In this document: one piece after another, positions 53,491 through 64,000 of the stretch
Numbering within the stretch: the stretch's first letter is position 1
How the letters are laid out: each line of letters begins with the position of its first letter
Origin: Paracentrotus lividus
Taxonomy: Eukaryota > Echinodermata > Echinoidea > Camarodonta > Echinidae
DNA: 64,000 nucleotides
Direction: 5' to 3'
Assembly: GCA_940671915.1 (NCBI GenBank)
Contig: CALNVZ010003426.1
Location: forward strand, 47,447,954-47,511,953
Made by a program: the position numbers and the translations under genes
The notes under the pieces: model-generated
What the model was told of the DNA's origin: nothing
Seen by the model: the letters and a program-made list of their open reading frames with translations, nothing else
The model's database searches: none

Positions 53491-53925
53491 CCCGTTTGGT
53501 CTTATCCCACATGGTCTAATTCCATTTCGTCTACAACCAGTTCGTCTAATTTCATTTTGGTCTAATTGCCACTTCGCCAATCTACCATTTTTTCTAATTC
53601 CCATTTGTTCGAATGTTCATTTTGTCTAACATGTCTAATTTCCACTTGGTCTAACACCATTTAGTCAATTCCAGTACCAAACTCGTAATAGACCAAATAT
53701 TCATTTGGGAATTAGACAAAAATGCAATCCGACAATTTGGCTATTAGACGAAGTGGCAGTTTGACCAAGGGGTCATTAGACCAAACGAGAATTTGAACGA
53801 GTGTGGTTTAGACCAAGGGGAAATTAGACCAAATTGTTGGTAGATCAAATTGGTGTAGCCCATGTAGTATCAGATAAACAGATATTTGGACCAACTACTG
53901 TTAGACCAAGTGGATATAAACCTTA
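53491..53925. repeat. Fold-back repeat of GGTCTAAT motifs
   Basis: The left half repeats TTTGGTCTAATT-like units (TGGTCTAATTCC, CGTCTAATTTC, TGTCTAACATG) every 20-25 bp. The right half, from about 53690, repeats the inverse (ATTAGACCAAA, TTAGACGAAG, TTAGACCAAG). The whole can fold on itself about a centre near 53680. Confidence 0.75.
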
Positions 53926-55039
53926 AGGGGTACCTGTTGTAACAGGAGGGGGTTCCCCTCCCCACTCCGCAATCTTAATAAGGAGTTATACCACAAACTG
54001 TGGTGACTCCGTGACATGAACTACCTGCACGAGTTCTACATCATTGGCTCACCTGTGTTTGTCGTTCAAGTGGTATCCTTTGACATTGTTTAATGGGAGA
54101 TTGATGGTTATGAATCATATTGTGGTTACCGCTCCGTCTTCCCTTTTTAATAAATAAACATTGCCTGCCCTCCTTAGTGTAAAGGAAAAACTTTTTAACT
54201 TATCGAACAATATTTTGGAAAGCGAGAAACCTTCAAAGAACTGGAGTATAAAATCCCAAAAGTTTATAGCTTATAGTTTTTGTTTTAGTTTCAAGTTTTT
54301 GCAATGTTCCCCCGCAATTTTTTTTTTCAATTAAAAATTAGTTTTTAATTGGATTTTAAATGCGACTATTGTCTTTACTTTAAAAATACTGAAGATTTAT
54401 ATTCATTTTGCCAGCATGTTATAAATGACTGCAGGAATGCCTTGAAATTTACAAGTCGATTGCTTGCTTTACTTTCAAGAAAACCGTTACTGTAACGCTT
54501 TTCAAATAGCATGCCTTCCATGGCATTGTCGTGTGTCAAGCATCATATTTGTTTTCACAGTTTTAAGATACTAAATGACTTTCATTTGCTCGGAAACTTT
54601 CAGTATTTCGTTTTTACAGTCAGGACAATCATAGAATTTCATTCATTTCGATCCCTTTCGCACTTATTTTTGGATATTACTAATTCACTTTATACAAATC
54701 ACCACGTACAACAACATGTACCGTACACAAATACCACGTGCAAAAAAGGGTGACTCATAATTGAACTTGACCGACCTTTACTGGCACTTTTCGCCTCGTT
54801 CTTTTTACACAGGGTATTTAAATGTTTCCTGAATGGATAAAATGAAATTATCAAAAGCTAAGAATAAACCCGTCTTGAGGACCGAGACGAAATTCGGTGT
54901 GGTAGCGGTGATTAGAATTGTTTGACTATGTTGACCTTTCCCGCACAAGCCACACTTATGGCGAATTAGTTTGACACACCAGAACTGTCGTGTCAAAAAG
55001 ACCGCACTATAGGGCAAATCGAGGGCAATTTAGAAGACG

Positions 55040-55540
55040 TTCAGCATATTCACAATTGCGTGTTTACTGTGGTAACATTATGTATACTGTGTTAAAACTG
55101 GGTAAATTCTTCACACTGTATGGTTTCACGTTGTGTGAACAATACTGCAAAACAATGTCTGTCGCACTGACTCCACACTATATTTACAATTATGATTAAA
55201 TTGTGTTCACCATATGCTATTGTCACACTGTATCTGACACACTGTGAAAAGACGATTAGCAATGTGTGTCACTCAGTGTTCAAACCGAGTTTACCATTTA
55301 TTCACACTATGTTGGTAATGTGTTTACAATACGTCCACAGTTTGTTTCAATGTAGTCACACCACGTCCACTGTAATGTTCAAATTATGTTCACACTATGT
55401 CCATAGTTCGTTTCCAATGTCTTTTCACAGTGTATTCACACTTTTCACAAAGTCTTGTTTTGTTTTGTTTTGTTTTTTTTTGTAGCCATTCTCTGTTCAC
55501 AGTGTAAAACTCACGTACTGCACACTGTGGACACTTTGAC
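55040..55540. repeat. CACAGTG/ACACTGTG-rich stretch
   Basis: More than a dozen variants of TTCACACTGT, CACACTGTG and TTCACAGTGTA occur on both strands, as in the elements at 30.6 and 63.9 kb. Clear terminal repeats were not found. ORFs here are low-complexity. Confidence 0.55.
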
Positions 55541-55555
55541 CACATGCATTCACAC

Positions 55556-55611
55556 ACACCCATCCACAAACAACGCACCCCCCCCACAACCACCCACCCA
55601 CACACACACAC

Positions 55612-55658
<47 letters not shown>

Positions 55659-55684
55659 CACACACACAACACACACACACCACA
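55556..55684. repeat. (CA)n microsatellite with C runs
   Basis: CACACA/CCCACC tract directly after the CACAGTG-rich region. Confidence 0.95.
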
Positions 55685-55759
55685 CGTAAGTGTAGATACC
55701 AGAAATATTGCTAGAAATAAAATGCGTTATGATTTCTATACAAACCACAGAACATAAGG

Positions 55760-57120
55760 AAAGCAGGTTGGAAAGTGGGTACTCGACTAAATGTGAAGAA
55801 CATGTATTTATGTACATATAACATTCCGTATCTTAAAATGATGTTTCTTCCTGATAGTGATGGGAACATATCGAATTACGTATGCTTCCAAAATAGCCTT
55901 GAGTATAAAAAGAATTGGAAAATTAGATACGTCACGCATTATTATTATTATGATGACATAAGTACAGTTTGATTCCAAAAGTGGCTAAATCCACTTTTGA
56001 AACTTTTGAGATTTTTTTATTTTTTAATTTATATATATTTTTTTACAGATGCTATATGGGAAAGTCATATTAAAAGGTTCATTTGTAGAAATTGCTCTAA
56101 AAATTAAGGTTCAAATTCTTGTTCGGACATAGGTATCACGTCAATAACTCAATTTTCATAAAAAGTGTGTTTAACCCCTTTTGGAATAAAATATTTTTTT
56201 TTAAAGATAAAGACGACGAAGAATGTAAACATACGTCAAGAAAGGTAAAAAGGAAAGAATGAAAAAGAAAAATGCTTTAAAAATGTGCAGTGAGAATAGT
56301 GATCAAATTACACAGCCTTCAGTGTTGAACTTGAAAACTTCGTCACAAATATGACATTGTTATTGTTGCTATATGAAATGCAATCTTCAAGAAATATGAT
56401 TGAGATATTTTGGAAGAGAAGAACATACGTCACGTTATAATGTCACTGGATATGGAATAAATCAGTCCTTGCTGATGGTCATGATAGCGATACAGAACAT
56501 ATGGGTTTTGTCATTTCTTTTATTTAGAAAGGGGAAAATATTCGTGAAAATGACTGGCGGTGTATCCAGGAATATGTTTTCTTTCTGGGGCGCACGTTCC
56601 AAAGCGTCATATCTATCTTTAAACCATCTGGGAAAAAAACATAACAAACGTTTTTTTTTAAATAATATTGTTATATCTCTATCGAGCTCTCTCGTTCTCT
56701 CTCTCTCTCTCTCTGATAAGCAACGTTAGTTTTGATTGGGGGAGTCGTTTTACTGTCTTGTTCATCCCCCTCTTGGACCCTTCAATATGACTCCTCGTTG
56801 GTATTGCAATAATTATTGTTCTTTCAGCTTGTCTCAATTTCTCCAATTTGGCGTTGTGATTTTGCGAGGTTTTTAGTTGTCTTTGCTACCACGATAGTAT
56901 TTGAATAGTGTATTTTCTCATTCTGACGGAATATAAGCCCAGGATATTGAGAGAAAAAAAACCAATAAAATTTACTGCGACTGGTTCTAACTTATGCGTA
57001 AATATATTCAAATCACCTTCCAACCCCCCAACCCCCCCCCCTACATGGAAGCTGGGAAGATATCAAAATAATTAACATTTGCAAATTTTATGATGTGAAA
57101 AATTTTGCCGCCCCTCATAG
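55760..57120. other. No supported gene
   Basis: The ORF at 56400-56729 includes a hydrophobic run followed by RKGK (SLLMVMIAIQNIWVLSFLLF) that looks like a membrane anchor, but no convincing acceptor or donor frames it. Confidence 0.35.
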
Positions 57121-57338
57121 ACGATTCTGGATATACGCCCAATGGCTACTGTCATCAGAGTGGAGGTAAAAGTGAGAGGGATGCATCTCAGCGACCGGAT
57201 GAATCATATACGTCACAATGGGGTAGGATTACTGGGGCTTTTGGTTTTATAAGAATAGAGGAGGGCGACTTAAAAGAGGAAATGGTTTCATCACTTGACA
57301 GAGAACGTCTTTTCTTGTGGTTTAAGGAAAGAATCTAA
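57121..57338 (+). CDS. Candidate last exon of the mucin-like gene
   Basis: After ...CCCCTCATAG (AG at 57119-57120) a reading frame stays open for 72 codons to TAA at 57336. It is in phase 1, so it would join the donor at 49493 without a frame change. The product begins DDSGYTPNGYCHQSGG and ends with a charged tail (EEGDLKEEMVSSLDRERLF). A possible donor (GAG|GTAAAAG at 57166) would make a 45-base exon, also phase 1 at both ends. The polypyrimidine tract is weak, the intron would be 7.6 kb and no polyadenylation signal was seen nearby, so this is only a candidate. Confidence 0.2.
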
Positions 57339-57536
57339 GCATGGACGTATTAAGGAAAGTACAGTGACAGAATGAAAATCTGTGAATTTTCCCATCTTCA
57401 CTGCTGACAAAAAAAAATAATAACAATAATACAAAATTAAATTATATGAGGAGCCTGGTTGCAAAGGGGGGTTGGATCAATATTTCATCCAAAAGGTTGA
57501 AATTCCTATTAAAATGTGAAGTAAAAAACTCACTCT

Positions 57537-57790
57537 GATGGTTCGGACGTCTCCGATATTTTTTTTTTCCGTCGTGGAGACGTCTTTGAGACGGAGAATA
57601 CATAGATTTAAGCATGTTCGATTTTCCCGCGACTCATGAGACGTATAGCGGAGAATCATGAAACGTCGCGGAAACTCAGGAGACGTCTGAGACGTCTCCA
57701 TGACTAGTCTAGAAACCGTCTCGAATCCGTATCAAACCCGTCTCGAACTATAATCTCAAATTCGTCTCATGGCAAGTGAGATATACCACC
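57537..57790. mobile_element. Diverged relative of the 59845-60071 element
   Basis: It contains GGACGTCTCCGATA, GTGGAGACGTCTTTGAGACG and CAGGAGACGTCTGAGACGTC and ends with GTGAGATATACCACC followed by ATAA, like the right end at 60060-60074. The left terminus is not clear. Confidence 0.55.
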
Positions 57791-57844
57791 ATAATCAACT
57801 GGCATTTGTCTACCTATACAGGTACTGAATCAAAGAAAATGGAA

Positions 57845-57912
57845 TAAGATGGCAGAGATTCGAGCCCTCAACCTCTCTGTTGAAAGTCAAGTGGATGAAA
57901 CGCCTTAAACAC
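57845..57912 (-). repeat. tRNA-like element
   Basis: Minus strand: TTTAAGGCGTTTCATCC (A-box-like) followed by AGGGCTCGAATCTCTG (B box). Probably SINE-derived. Confidence 0.5.
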
Positions 57913-58535
57913 GGAACATCAACTCCCCATTTTCTGATCAGCCAAAATCTGGGAAAATATTTTGAAATTTTAAAAGTGAGTCACTCTGTAGGACAGAAGC
58001 TTTCTGCTATCTCTTACGCACTGTTCTTCTTCCCAGCGTTACTTCAAGTAGCCCGCTATTTCTGATCAAATGAATCGACCAGATCAGAGAATGTCGGGGA
58101 CTTTTCTGCCAATTATCGAGCTCAGTTTGGCTAACTACAAGCTCACATTGGAGGGGGGGGGGGTCTGGCCTTTTCTCAAAGTAGCGAGCTAGTTTGCAGT
58201 TTAATTTTCTGTACATGATGCTTTTTTGAAACCATGGAGGAAAGAGGCTCCATGGTAAAATTGAAACATATATAGTGGATTGAACTTCGATCTGTCGACG
58301 CGTAGAATTCACACCTCAACCAACTTGGAACCTTTTCTCCTGGTCCACAAGAAGCGGTCTATTTCCAAACTCCAGCCTGGTGTAACAACACCACAGTGAT
58401 AGTCCTGCGACCTTGAACATTGAAGGCTGGAAGTGGTGATAGCAGTGGAAGGCTCAAATGATTCATATCATGACGTCAGTGATGACGAAGACACACTCTA
58501 CTACTTTTGACGTTTTTCCAGCAGCCCTGGGAATG

Positions 58536-59690
58536 TCGAATGTTCTGTCACCGAATGTTGCTAAATTATTGCCAGAATGTTTGTCTTCCTGTCTGTGAGT
58601 GAGTGAGCAATCATGTTTCTACGTCAAGACATGAATGTTACATAAATAAGAAATTCCCACGTCTATGTACTCTGAAAAGGTTCCACTGAGCACCTTTATA
58701 TTGCCACAATATCGGCACCCTAATAGGGTGTTCATTAGCACCTCCATGTACATGTACCTGAAAAGGTGCTCACCATAGCTTAAGATCCTCGGGGTACTAG
58801 TTAGCATCCTGTCATATCCAGAAAGGTGGAATGGACACTCTATTTGGAAGCCGCTATTGATTGTAGCAAAATCGAGCAAAAATTGAGCACCTTAACATTT
58901 TTTCTTTAGAGTGTGTCTCGATGAGAAATGATACACTTACAATATCATGAATGATTATGCAGGGACCTGAGCCCCAATGCACAAGAAGTTAAAATTAAAC
59001 GTCCTAAAATGCTTTGGTTGTTGCTGAGACGAACATCTCTCGGTATATCGCACCTGGTTCAACGTATTTGGAGTAGGCCTGTCGCCGAATGTTGCTAAAT
59101 TATTACGAGAAATAATTGTTTTTCCTGTCGTTAATTAAGTGAGCAATCTTAATTCACGTCGAGATAGAGCTAAATAAATAATGAAATTATCCCTTTTTAT
59201 GTAAATAAAGCAAAAACGTACATTAGGAGTAGGCCTGTCGTCGAATGTTGCTAAAATACTACCAGAGTAATTGTTCTTCCTGTCCTTGATTAAGTGAGCA
59301 ATTATGCCTTTACGTCAAGAAAGTGCTAAATAAATGAGAAAATTGCCCCTTTTTGTACGTAAATGAGGCAAAACGTACATGCCAGGACCTGCAACCTATA
59401 TTGGTGAAAGGTTGAAATTAATCGCAATCACAAAGATCCACCACAAGTTCTTAAAACGCTATTCTGATTGTTGTGACGTTTATAATGAGGCCAAGACATT
59501 TTTTGTCGCTAAATGTTGCTAAATTATTACCCGTATGTTTTTCTTCCTGTCTATGATTAAAGTGAGCAATATGCTTTTACGTCAAGAAAATGCTCTAGTA
59601 ATAAGATATTTCCCTCTCTTTTGGGTTAATTGGGGCACAATGACATAATTGGAGATCGACCTTTTGCGTGAAAAGGCTGGTTTTATTATA
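58536..59690. repeat. Four-copy tandem array, unit about 270-300 bp
   Basis: GTC.CCGAATGTTGCTAAAT starts units near 58545, 59085, 59235 and 59500. TTCCTGTC, GTGAGCAAT, ACGTCAAGA and the AAATAA blocks follow in order. The first unit is interrupted by the insertion at 58669-58912; the second is short. Confidence 0.8.
58669..58912. mobile_element. MITE inserted in the first unit of the 58.5-59.7 kb array
   Basis: The left end ACTCTGAAAAGGTTCC roughly mirrors the right end (CACCTTAACATTTTTTCTTTAGAGT). It contains several GAGCACCTTT / AAAAGGTGCTC inverted motifs. The array unit resumes after it, which supports the insertion boundaries. Confidence 0.5.
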
Positions 59691-59844
59691 CGTAACTCAA
59701 ACGTTAAAAAACAAGTCATATTTATTTTCTATTTAAAGACATAATGGATAAAACTGCGTACAATATTAGATTGTATGAAAGTGAGCAAAGAAAGTGGGGT
59801 TCCACCAAGATCCAGGATTTAATAGCTTCTGAGCACTCGAGTAA

Positions 59845-60071
59845 GGGTGGTATCTCACTTCGCGGAGACATCTCCGACCGCGACAGAATAGAAAAAAGTA
59901 TAAGAGACGTCTCCGCGACAATTTATGGGGGAAAAGCCTGAAGTAGTCCCAAATCCGTCTCCGAGACGTCTCCGCGATATCGGAGACGTGTCTAATACTT
60001 TTTATCCGTCGCGGAGACGAAATTTTCTATTCTGTCGCGAAGACGTCTCCTCGAAGTAAGATATACCACCC
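59845..60071. mobile_element. 227-bp MITE, PIF/Harbinger-like, built of GAGACGTCTCC motifs
   Basis: The left end GGGTGGTATCTCACTTCG is inverted at the right end (CGAAGTAAGATATACCACCC), with TAA on both sides (59842-59844 and 60072-60074). The inside carries several GGAGACGTCTCCG-like palindromes arranged symmetrically. The overlapping 65-residue ORF is spurious. Confidence 0.8.
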
Positions 60072-60111
60072 TAATGAACGTTAAGGGGTTTCTAGGTCAA
60101 ACACCGATGGG

Positions 60112-60172
60112 TTGCCATAACTCAGTCGGTAAGAGTGTAGCAATCACGAGGGCTCAGGTTCGAGTATATTTC
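60112..60172 (+). repeat. tRNA-like element
   Basis: GTTGCCATAACTCAGTCGGT and AAGAG form an A box. GGCTCAGGTTCGAGTA forms a B box 25 bases further on. There is no pairing acceptor stem. Confidence 0.55.
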
Positions 60173-62843
60173 TTTTTTCAAATCTTATGCAACAGTATGT
60201 GCTTTAGTTTGTAATTATGTAATATGGAACTCAAAGAAATCAATCAAATACGTAATTGCTCTGCCGTCGGAATCGGGGACCACTGAGGGTTTCTTTTTTT
60301 TAAACAGAAGGGGGCGATTTAGCAGAAAACGGGAGCTGACGCCCAAAAAGTTATTTGATGATGATTATTATTGCGTTTCTGTATACAGTGAAAACAAAAA
60401 TGGGGACAGTGAGGCTTCAGCCCCACCCCCGGCTCTGAGGTCACTGAGAGTTGCGTCTTGTTTCGATTAGTATCCCCGGTCCCTGGTTGTATTGATTTTA
60501 CTCCAATGAGAGCCATAAGGGCGTTAACTATGATATCAATTTACATAGCGTTAACGCCCGTCTGGCTCCCATCAGACAATTTGACAGTATGATGTAATTT
60601 TATTTTTGGCTTGATCCAAGTGTAATCCTAATGGGATAACGGAAATTGAAGATATGATGGGATGAAAGGTATACAATATGAAATGAAAATGGTCAAGTAA
60701 ATGACATCAATCACCATATTGGATGGTTACATTAGGTCTAGACATGACAAGAGATAGAGCTAGTCTACATTTCAAATAGTCCAGACCTTGTTTAGCGGGA
60801 TAGAAAGGGAGAATTATTTACCTTTAACGTCACCAGCCCGTGTGTAGCCTTCGCTCGAGACAAAACGCGCTCAAATTATTATTTTTTAATTCACAACACC
60901 ACTAACCATACATTCACAAGGACCCAACATTCCTTTAAACGTCTGACTCAGAGAATGTTTATAAAACAACCCCTTTTCGTAGGAAGGGGTTTTACATTAA
61001 TCAGCGTCTACACAGGAGTGGCATGTATTGGACCTTTATTTTGTAACATGATCCGGATAAACTTGACATTCTCCTACTTGTACCCTAGGGCTATACAGGA
61101 AAGCTTCAATAAACGGTAGAACATGAAACGGCAAGAGTCAGGAACAAAACGTCGAAGCTAAAACCTCGCTCCAGGAAAACAAAGTTTGGAACATTGCGAG
61201 AGATAAAACTGAGGCACCCTTGAAAAGGAAATCATTTTTGCTGTATGTACTCCCGGTGTCACCATGGTCACTTTTGACATCGCTTTCCTCATAAACTGAT
61301 AAAGCTTGTGTGTGGCGTGTGTGTGTGGTTTAAACCTCTTTTTACATCTTCAGAAACTTCCGCCATTTTTTGAAAAAACTAAATTCTGCACTTTGACGAG
61401 AGATTCGTGAACAAACAAAAAAAAAAAAAAAGTTTTGCTGCCCACCCCTGGCCCTGGTTACTTTGAAGGGATCAGTTTACGGATCGACTGTAATTAATTA
61501 CGACGCATTCCGTTTTCGTGTTAATTGCTTAAGTGAATCAAGAAATATACGTTTCCTTAAAGCCCAGAACCATCTAGGAAGACATAAATTCAGGACAGAA
61601 AGAGGGGGAAATTGAGACGTTTAAGAGGAAATCGGTTTTGCCTCGCGTTCCCGGTTTTTGAGACTAAATTGAATTATGGATTGACTTGTGCCAAATAAGT
61701 GCTTTTTAGTTGGTGCGTTCCGTTCCTGACGCTAAGCACTGACAGCCAACCGCTTCCGATGGTGGTAGTGTTCCTGTTTGATTCATCAACTGAAGTCCAT
61801 CAAAACTTCTTCCAAACACAATCAGTCGATGCACTTTCTACGTTATCTTCGTAACTGTTTGGAGTCACTGTCTTGTCGGACTTTAACCATCATTTATTCG
61901 TGCATTCCCTTCAGTCTTGCTGGAAAAACTGATTCGGTAAAATATCCTCAACTTCTCAAGTACAAATAGGAATTTTCAGCGGGGTCCTGTCGACGCTACC
62001 CTTCTAGCTATTAACTTTTCGTTTACCTTGTTTCCTTATGCAGCGTCTAGACTTGCGAGTTTTATCAGTACCAAAACAGAGCCCCCATGTGGATGTTGCA
62101 CTGGTTTTCCGTTAAAGCAAGTACATCCATGGTTTAAGCAAGCCTTTGGAAATATTTCACCGGTTCCAAGGTGACTTTCTATAAGTCACTTAAGTTGCAC
62201 TTAGACACAACGCGCTTTGAATGGATGCCACCTATTTTCTCCACTTAAGTCAAACTTAATGTGTTAATTAAAGTTGGTTCACCAGGATTACCTATCAGGA
62301 AACAATTTCTTTGCCGTCGGGATATTGATTGGATTGCCTGTCAATGCGATTCGAAATAGTTGCTAAACATAGACATCATCATAATCTGCTGGACTGGACG
62401 GTATATTGAAAAAGTTGACATATTCGACCTACATTACAGATGAGACGGAAAATATATTTCTGATCCAAATTATTCCAGAGGATAGCGATCTGATACGCTA
62501 CTCATCTGTTTGACAGGGATTTAAATTTTATTTGTTTATTGATTTTCTTTTATTTTCCTGTTAGAAAAGCAAGACAGAAAACAAAAAGTCGAACGTAATT
62601 GCTTCAAGCTTTTATCCAATTAGGGACTTGTAACGTGTACTTAGCGGATGTCCAGTCTAGCACAACCAGACTCGATAATCTTTGAATGGGAAACTTTTGA
62701 AATGTTTTTCACAACCGTGATCTTAAATTTAACATGTTTGAAGACATATAGTTTCGATTATAATAATTACCGACTGGTACTTCCAAAGTGAATATGAGCT
62801 TCGGGATTTTGTATACAACATATCTTTTCTTTCTGGAATATAG
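60173..62843. other. No gene seen
   Basis: AT-rich DNA with a short poly(A) at 61418. Region upstream of the start exon at 62844; further 5' exons could not be found. Confidence 0.5.
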
Positions 62844-62903
62844 TGGACACCTAATAGGAATAAACGCTGTTCAACATGCATGCCAATGTATTCTTTCTCA
62901 TCG
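62844..62903 (+). CDS. Start exon of a second signal-peptide gene, continuing past the window
   Basis: The acceptor tract (CTTTTCTTTCTGGAATATAG) ends at 62843. A 32-base leader without ATG leads to ATG at 62876. The nine codons MHANVFFLI plus one base end at G|GTAAGTGG (62904). The design matches the exon at 45642-45686: short leader, hydrophobic start, signal peptide interrupted by a phase-1 intron. The following exon is not identifiable in the 1.1 kb left. It may be a paralogue of the mucin-like gene (inference from architecture, not from sequence identity). Confidence 0.4.
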
Positions 62904-63304
62904 GTAAGTGGAAATATGAGGGCTTTGATTAGATTTGACAGTTTTATTAATCATGTAATATAATTCACTTATATTGCACCACGATTATAATTATGTAGTT
63001 TCCTATTCGTAAGCGCGAGACTTATAAATTACCCCTAAACTATCGCCTTGTTGCGCTCATAAGGCTTTTAATTGGAGTATTGAAGGAACGCTTTCTTACC
63101 GATACTAATAGTTCACCTTTGTCAGTGTTTGTCCATTGGTTAAAGGTGGCAAATGTGCTACTATTTTAGCAAAATGTGCATACATGAACTAAATTGTTAA
63201 GCCTACAACTTTGTTTTGGTAGAAATGTGGCGTCAGCATAATACCGTAAAAAATCATTATTATCTTTAAAGTAATGTACTCAAATGTCTTTCCAAGGAAA
63301 TAAG

Positions 63305-63370
63305 TGTTGTACTAGGGATTCGAACCACACATTGACCCCTGCATTGTTTTGCCTTAAACCACAACTCCAG
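63305..63370 (-). repeat. tRNA-like element
   Basis: Minus strand: GTGGTTTAAGGCAAAAC (A-box-like) and GTGTGGTTCGAATCCCTAG (B box). Likely a SINE head. Confidence 0.5.
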
Positions 63371-63864
63371 TATTTGTATAACGCAAAAAGCGATAAAGGT
63401 GGAAAAGGACCGATGGGTATAACAGCCTTTTCCACCCCTAATAAAAACGCTGTCATTTTTCGACCTTTGAAGGGGTAATTTACCCGTTTCCACCCTTCAT
63501 TTTTTAAAGAGTATATATAGGCCTGTACCTCTCCACATGACTATTTGGATTAATTTACGCACTTAAAGGGGTATGATCGTGACAATTTTCATCTCAAGGT
63601 CAGCGCTCAATGTGCGTGTTCATGATGACGTGATGTTTAGATGTGACACGTGTTTGATTGAATACAACACAGTTAGGGGGTGTGGAGGGGGCCTGGTTGA
63701 CCCACTCCTCAACTTCACACATGCCTGATTGTTTACAGGGGTTCTTTTGCTATGTGGGGCCAGCAGATCGAAGCACAAGTAACGTGTTTGTTTATTGCGT
63801 TACTTAGTAAATAATCGACTTGACCCACTGCTCGCCCCTTTCCATAATCTTGGAAAGACATATA

Positions 63865-64000
63865 CCCTGCGGGAAAAATACGACGTGAAACAAACAATGT
63901 TTAATTCGAGCATTTTAACAATTTGAATAGCATTTTCACAGTGTGAACGCTCTGTGGATAACCACTCCGCAGTGTGATATAATCTTTCACACTTTCACAT
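63865..64000. mobile_element. Start of a second CACAGTG element, cut by the window end
   Basis: CCCTGCGGGAAAAATACGAC repeats the terminus seen at 30805-30823 in inverse form, and TTCACAGTGTGAACGC and GCAGTGTGAT follow. TA lies just upstream. Confidence 0.5.

Noticed and set aside
63370..63520. Possible inverted pair AAGGTGGAAAAGG / CCGTTTCCACCCTT
   Set aside because: The match is short and gapped; no target duplication seen.

Overview
This is a gene-poor, AT-rich stretch of an animal nuclear genome. Introns carry consensus GT-AG sites. The sequence is crowded with microsatellites, miniature inverted-repeat elements, fold-back elements and diverged tandem arrays, and one assembly gap is present (23366-24330). 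Motifs such as TAGGCCTA and TACATGTACATG, the (AATAC)n-tailed retroposon end and the type of MITEs suggest a marine invertebrate, most likely an echinoderm such as a sea urchin. That assignment is inference from sequence style; no conserved marker gene is present to prove it.

One gene is well supported, on the + strand at 45.6-49.5 kb. A short exon (45642-45686) carries the start codon and the first part of a signal peptide. A 1434-base exon (47431-48864) encodes a Thr/Ser/Pro-rich, acidic mucin-like region. A third exon (49202-49492) encodes a compact domain with five cysteines and four N-glycosylation sequons. All junctions are phase 1. The 3' end is not resolved; a candidate last exon lies at 57121-57338. 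Two further short exons have the same design (acceptor, ATG, few codons, phase-1 GTAAGTG donor), at 1487-1566 and 62844-62903. They may be the starts of neighbouring secreted-protein genes, perhaps paralogues.

Layout: 0-10 kb holds GA repeats, a candidate start exon, a MITE whose ends carry CRE-like palindromes, a non-LTR retroposon tail, a tRNA-like element and two copies of a TA-flanked MITE (one inserted in a minisatellite). 10-25 kb is mostly unannotatable DNA with a three-copy array at 14.3-15.1 kb, another TA-flanked MITE at 19.8-20.3 kb and the gap. 25-31 kb holds a 1.17-kb near-complete palindrome and a CACAGTG-rich element. 33.9-36.8 kb is a seven-copy diverged array with a protein-like trace on the minus strand. 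39.8-41.1 kb is a 1.29-kb TIR element containing two perfect-looking hairpins. 43-50 kb contains the mucin-like gene, with a 98-bp TAA-flanked MITE in its first coding intron. 51-60 kb holds two more tandem arrays, a fold-back element built of GGTCTAAT motifs and related GAGACGTCTCC MITEs. 60-64 kb holds tRNA-like elements, the third start exon and the beginning of a second CACAGTG element cut by the window edge.

All calls were read by eye. Domain families, repeat families and expression were not tested by search.
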